Below, one piece after another: positions 60,667 to 64,000 of a DNA stretch of 64,000 nt. Position 1 is the first letter of the stretch. Each line of letters opens with the position of its first letter. Under the pieces are notes generated by a model. It had not been told where the DNA came from, made no database searches, and was given only the letters and a program-made list of their open reading frames with translations. Location: positions 1,736,001 to 1,800,000 of the forward strand of contig NZ_JAVLVU010000001.1 of assembly GCF_031951985.1 (NCBI RefSeq), written 5' to 3'. Source of the stretch: Mucilaginibacter terrae. GTDB lineage: Bacteria > Bacteroidota > Bacteroidia > Sphingobacteriales > Sphingobacteriaceae. The translations under genes and the position numbers were made by a program.

Positions 60667-60672
60667 CATCAT

Positions 60673-60723
60673 ATTTTGATGAGCATCCATGCATAGCAAG
60701 TATGTTTGGATGCTCATCAAAAT
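60673..60723 (+). terminator. Long stem-loop downstream of the small protein gene
   Basis: Perfect 17-bp arms (ATTTTGATGAGCATCCA and complement, 60673-60689 and 60707-60723) with a 17-nt loop, 7 bp after the stop. The rest of the gap to 61003 is AT-rich with no other feature recognised. Confidence 0.7.
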
Positions 60724-61003
60724 ACATCCCTTTATTAGCTATTATTGCTATAAAAGTGCCTCTTAAATTCCCGGCATAGTCGCTGCAAATTAAATTCGCC
60801 GTTTCTCCCCTATCAATGCTTAGCTAAACCATTAACATAACTGTAAGTCAATACAATATTCTCAAAACCAGCCAACATATATTTGGCAAGTGTGAGTAAT
60901 ACGTATATTAGCCGCTTTTAATGTTGCAACTTGTAAAGATTTCAACACAACATTCGGTTTTAGACGATAAATGCTATTTTAGAAAAATTTTAATTTTAAA
61001 ACT

Positions 61004-62485
61004 ATGGTTCAGGATACCCTTGCAGTTAAAGAAGAACACGTAAAACCTCAATACCCTAAAGGTATACCTTACATCATAGGCAACGAAGCTGCCGAGCGTT
61101 TCAGCTTTTATGGTATGCGCTCTATACTGGTTACTTTTTTAGTAGCTCAATTTTTCATACCGCAAGGCTTCAACCAAACTGTAGCTGATGCTAAAGCAAA
61201 CGAAATATCACACATCTTTGTAGCACTTGCCTATGCCATGCCGGTTGTTGGAGCCTTGGCCGCTGATTGGTTTTTTGGGAAATTTAGAGTAATATTTTAT
61301 GTATCTATAGTTTATTGCATTGGTCATTTAATGTTAGCATTGTATGATGATAATCTCACCGGCTTTCAAATTGGCTTAATTATAATTGCTATTGGGGCAG
61401 GCGGCATCAAATCATGCGTATCTGCAAACGTAGGCGATCAGTTTGATAAGAGTAACCAAAGCCTTATGTCAAAAGTATATGGCTGGTTTTATTTTTCTAT
61501 TAACGCAGGTTCGGTATTTGCTAACATTGCCATTCCTTATATTAATAAACATTATGGTGCTAAATGGGCATTTGGTATACCGGGCATATTAATGGCTCTT
61601 GCAACAATCATATTTTTTTTAGGGCGCAAAAAAATGATTAAAATGCCCCCCTCTGGTGTTAACCGCAATAATTTTCTATTTATATCGGTATATTCATTAT
61701 TTAATATCAGAAAAAAGAAAAAAGGTGAATCCTTATTGGATGTTGCCAAACAAAAATTCGACCCCGAAAAGGTAGAAGGGATTAAAGCCGTATGGCGCGT
61801 AATGGCAATATTTGCATTTGTGCCCATTTTTTGGGCCATGTGGGACCAATGCTTGTCTGAATGGGTTTTACAAGCCACAAAACTTGAGATGTTACATCTT
61901 AATTTAATATTTTGGAATATTGAAGTTTTACCTGAGCAAGTACAAACCGCTAATCCTATTTTCCTGTTATCATTCATTCCAATCTTTAACTATGGAATTT
62001 ATCCTCTTCTTGATAAAATTGGTATAAAAACTACGCCACTTCGCCGTTTTGGATTCGGATTGTTCTTAACCGGAGTGTCCTTTGTGATCATTGCTTTAAT
62101 ACAAGAAAAAGTAGATGCCGGGCAACATCCTTCAACTTGGTGGCAAATTTTAGCCTATATGGTATTAGCTGCGGGCGAAACACTGGTATCAATCACTGGA
62201 TTGGAGTACGCTTACACACAATCTCCAAAATCAATGAAAAGCACTATGTCTGCCATATGGCTGTTTACAGTTGCATTGGGCAATACCTTTGTTGCTTATG
62301 TACAAAACAGCATTTCACATAAAGGCTTTTTCTCAAGATATGTTGGCGCCGATTTTTACTGGTTTTTTGTAGTACTGCTTGCTGCATTTTTAGTGGTTTA
62401 CTTATTTGTATCGCCTCGTATTAAAGAACGCAATTATGTTACCGAAGACGAGAATAAGGTAGCTGCCGAAACTACCAACTTATAG
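61004..62485 (+). CDS. POT-family proton-dependent oligopeptide transporter
   Basis: 493 residues with 12-14 membrane helices. POT/PTR signatures: 'NEAAERFSFYGMRSILV' (the ExxERFxYYG-type motif, proton coupling and substrate site) near residues 27-43, and 'GWFYFSINAGSVFANIAIPYI' (PTR2 second motif, FYxxINxG) near 160-180. It imports di- and tripeptides with protons across the inner membrane. Ordinary chromosomal gene ending with a good terminator. Confidence 0.96.
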   Translation: MVQDTLAVKEEHVKPQYPKGIPYIIGNEAAERFSFYGMRSILVTFLVAQFFIPQGFNQTVADAKANEISHIFVALAYAMPVVGALAADWFFGKFRVIFYVSIVYCIGHLMLALYDDNLTGFQIGLIIIAIGAGGIKSCVSANVGDQFDKSNQSLMSKVYGWFYFSINAGSVFANIAIPYINKHYGAKWAFGIPGILMALATIIFFLGRKKMIKMPPSGVNRNNFLFISVYSLFNIRKKKKGESLLDVAKQKFDPEKVEGIKAVWRVMAIFAFVPIFWAMWDQCLSEWVLQATKLEMLHLNLIFWNIEVLPEQVQTANPIFLLSFIPIFNYGIYPLLDKIGIKTTPLRRFGFGLFLTGVSFVIIALIQEKVDAGQHPSTWWQILAYMVLAAGETLVSITGLEYAYTQSPKSMKSTMSAIWLFTVALGNTFVAYVQNSISHKGFFSRYVGADFYWFFVVLLAAFLVVYLFVSPRIKERNYVTEDENKVAAETTNL

Positions 62486-62504
62486 CATTTAACAACTTTT
62501 AACT

Positions 62505-62536
62505 AAAAGCAGGACGCTAACAATCGTCCTGCTTTT
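62505..62536 (+). terminator. Rho-independent terminator after the transporter
   Basis: Perfect 12-bp arms (AAAAGCAGGACG / CGTCCTGCTTTT), loop 8 nt, then GTTTTTT. Located 20 bp after the stop. Confidence 0.92.
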
Positions 62537-62596
62537 GTTTTTTAAGGGGCGAAATACGTACTTTTGCCGCTCTTACTTTTTTGAAACTGTAATTAC

Positions 62597-63331
62597 GTGC
62601 CCGATAGCATAGTCATCATACCCACTTATAACGAGAAAGAAAACATTGAACGCATGATACGTAAAGTGTTTTCGCTTCCGCATGATTTTCATTTATTGAT
62701 AATTGATGATGGCTCGCCCGATGGTACCGGCGCACTTGTAAAAGGTTTACAGCCAGAGTTTCCGGGCAAATTATTTATTGAAGAGCGCCAGGGCAAACAA
62801 GGCTTGGGCACAGCCTACATACATGGCTTTAAATGGTGTATAGCCCATAAGTACGATTACATTTTTGAGATGGATGCCGATTTTTCGCACAACCCCAATG
62901 ACTTGCTGCGCCTGCGCGAAGCTTGTGTGGAGGGTGCTGATATGTCGGTTGGCTCGCGGTACGTAAAAGGCGTTAACGTAGTTAACTGGCCCATGAGCCG
63001 TGTATTGATGAGCTATTATGCATCGATGTATGTGCGCATTATTACCGGTATAAATTTGCATGATTCTACCGCCGGATTTGTGTGCTACAAACGCAAGGTA
63101 TTAGAAACCATCAGGCTTGATAAAATTAAGTTTGTAGGTTACGCTTTCCAGATTGAAATGAAATACACCACCATTAAGCATGGCTTTAAAGTGGTTGAAA
63201 TTCCCATCATATTTACCGACCGTACCGAGGGCACATCCAAAATGTCTACCGGCATTTTTAAGGAGGCTTTCTTTGGTGTTATACAAATGCGCATTAACAG
63301 CATTTTCCGCAAATACCCTGAAGGGGACTGA
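62597..63331 (+). CDS. Family 2 glycosyltransferase, polyprenol-phosphate mannosyltransferase-like
   Basis: 244 residues from a GTG start at 62597 (no closer ATG before the conserved 'IVIIPTYNEKENIERMIRKVF'). GT2 motifs: 'IDDGSPDGTG' (nucleotide binding), 'MDADFSHNP' (DxD-type metal site), 'GSRYVKGVNVVNWPMSR' (QXXRW-equivalent region). Lacks C-terminal membrane helices, so it resembles soluble Dpm1-type polyprenol monophosphomannose synthases. It supplies lipid-linked mannose for envelope glycans. Chromosomal. Confidence 0.92.
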   Translation: MPDSIVIIPTYNEKENIERMIRKVFSLPHDFHLLIIDDGSPDGTGALVKGLQPEFPGKLFIEERQGKQGLGTAYIHGFKWCIAHKYDYIFEMDADFSHNPNDLLRLREACVEGADMSVGSRYVKGVNVVNWPMSRVLMSYYASMYVRIITGINLHDSTAGFVCYKRKVLETIRLDKIKFVGYAFQIEMKYTTIKHGFKVVEIPIIFTDRTEGTSKMSTGIFKEAFFGVIQMRINSIFRKYPEGD

Positions 63332-63580
63332 CAGGATCTTGTCAGTGTTCAAGGTGTTCAACTGCGTTTCCGTCAATGTGATACTAACGTTAAATACGTT
63401 TCATGAAATACTTGATTGAATACCACAGAAAACGAAGACTTTCGGACAATTTCGCGGTTTCAGAAGAGAAAAATAAAGAGGAATAAGGCAAGTAGCCGAT
63501 AGCCGGCCCCGCTCCCAAACCTTCGCTCTTCGATCCTTTTAATCTTGCTTGAAATAAATAAATTGCTAAATTTGTTGGCA

Positions 63581-64000
63581 ATGAACGAGAATTTAGATCC
63601 GGCAGCCGAGCGCTTAAGCACCACCGAACGCGATATTGAAAAAGTATTGCGGCCGCAGGCTTTTGAAGATTTTACCGGGCAGGATAAAATTCTGGCTAAC
63701 CTGCGTGTATTTGTTCAGGCCGCCCGCTTACGCGGCGAATCATTAGACCACGTTTTGCTGCACGGCCCTCCGGGCCTGGGCAAAACCACCCTCTCGCACA
63801 TTATAGCTAATGAGATGGGCGTGGGTATTAAAATTACCTCGGGCCCGGTGTTGGATAAACCCGGCGACCTGGCCGGTTTGCTTACCAACCTCGAACCCGG
63901 CGATATTCTGTTCATTGATGAAATTCACCGTTTAAGCCCGCTGGTTGAGGAGTACCTGTACTCGGCCATGGAGGATTTTAAGATAGATATTATGCTGGAG
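63581..64000 (+). CDS. ruvB: Holliday junction branch-migration helicase RuvB, 5' part
   Basis: 140 codons to the window edge. Starts [25 protein letters not shown]; Walker A '[11 protein letters not shown]' (about 66-76), Walker B '[10 protein letters not shown]' (about 114-123) and sensor-proximal '[12 protein letters not shown]' are all present. RuvB is the hexameric AAA+ motor that moves Holliday junctions with RuvA. C-terminal part lies beyond the window. A TAAATTTG box at 63567-63574 is close to the ATG and may be coincidental. Confidence 0.97.
   Translation, partial: MNENLDPAAERLSTTERDIEKVLRPQAFEDFTGQDKILANLRVFVQAARLRGESLDHVLLHGPPGLGKTTLSHIIANEMGVGIKITSGPVLDKPGDLAGLLTNLEPGDILFIDEIHRLSPLVEEYLYSAMEDFKIDIMLE

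Noticed and set aside
63545..63574. TTG-N19-TAAATTTG promoter for ruvB
   Set aside because: The box ends 6 bp before the ATG, which would give a nearly leaderless message; likely coincidental in AT-rich DNA.
1..64000. CRISPR arrays, insertion sequences, rRNA genes
   Set aside because: No regularly spaced repeats, transposase-like proteins with terminal repeats, or rRNA sequences were seen by eye.

Overview
The window reads as a Bacteroidota chromosome segment, most likely Sphingobacteriaceae (Mucilaginibacter/Pedobacter-like). The evidence is SusC/SusD with an ECF sigma/FecR pair, lipoproteins with lysine/aspartate residues after the lipobox cysteine, TANNTTTG-type -7 promoter boxes, a Bacteroides-type conjugation operon (TraJ/K/M) and an IntDOT-like integrase. 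Roughly the first 56.9 kb looks like the right part of an integrative and conjugative element (ICE) inserted at the 3' end of a tRNA-Ser(GCT) gene. From the tRNA onward (56.88-64 kb) are ordinary, more AT-rich chromosomal genes ending in a partial ruvB. The genus assignment is inference.

Layout. 0-6.6 kb: end of a conjugation operon (three VirB5-like secreted proteins, TraJ, TraK, TraM, a conserved ICE protein), then a winged-helix / excisionase-like / winged-helix trio. 6.8-12.1 kb: TetR, two SDR oxidoreductases, an AraC regulator and a UDP-type glycosyltransferase, mostly on the minus strand. 12.4-20.1 kb: a surface lipoprotein, a GH71/99-like glycosidase and an SGNH esterase next to a NarL-type response regulator and a propeller-type sensor kinase. 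20.4-25.4 kb: a frameshifted AraC gene behind a reductase, two exported alpha/beta hydrolases and a second response regulator. 25.7-37.2 kb: a DsbD-alpha-like protein, an ECF-SnoaL sigma factor, then a SusCD locus (ECF sigma, FecR anti-sigma, SusC, SusD, zinc metalloprotease). 37.4-47 kb: AraC, GH92 glycosidase, cytochrome c, divergent ene-reductase/HxlR, a membrane nucleotide cyclase, and a quinone oxidoreductase/monooxygenase pair. 47.7-54 kb: a membrane-lipid operon, a LysR remnant, divergent HxlR/SDR, a broken deacetylase and an NmrA-type reductase. 54.3-56.6 kb: a YhcG-like nuclease and the integrase.

How the genes may work together. The cargo is dominated by NAD(P)H oxidoreductases, each close to a one-component regulator, plus two polysaccharide/peptide-use modules. 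Several regulatory circuits can be read from the DNA. (i) A 39-bp tandem element, TGAC-N6-AACAAA-N7-TGAC-N6-AACAAA, lies upstream of three separate transcription units (reductase+AraC, AraC, quinone oxidoreductase+monooxygenase). (ii) A different tandem GGAAACA element at 21-bp spacing lies at the same distance upstream of an AraC gene and an adjacent SDR gene. (iii) Two inverted-repeat operators bracket a promoter between an HxlR gene and an SDR gene. (iv) A TATAGCC...TGG element recurs around the glycosidase/esterase genes and the sensor kinase. None of these was tested by computation; they were found by eye.

Broken genes: an AraC regulator (one single-base insertion), a polysaccharide deacetylase (two single-base insertions) and a LysR protein lacking its DNA-binding domain. 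No insertion sequence, CRISPR array or rRNA was seen.
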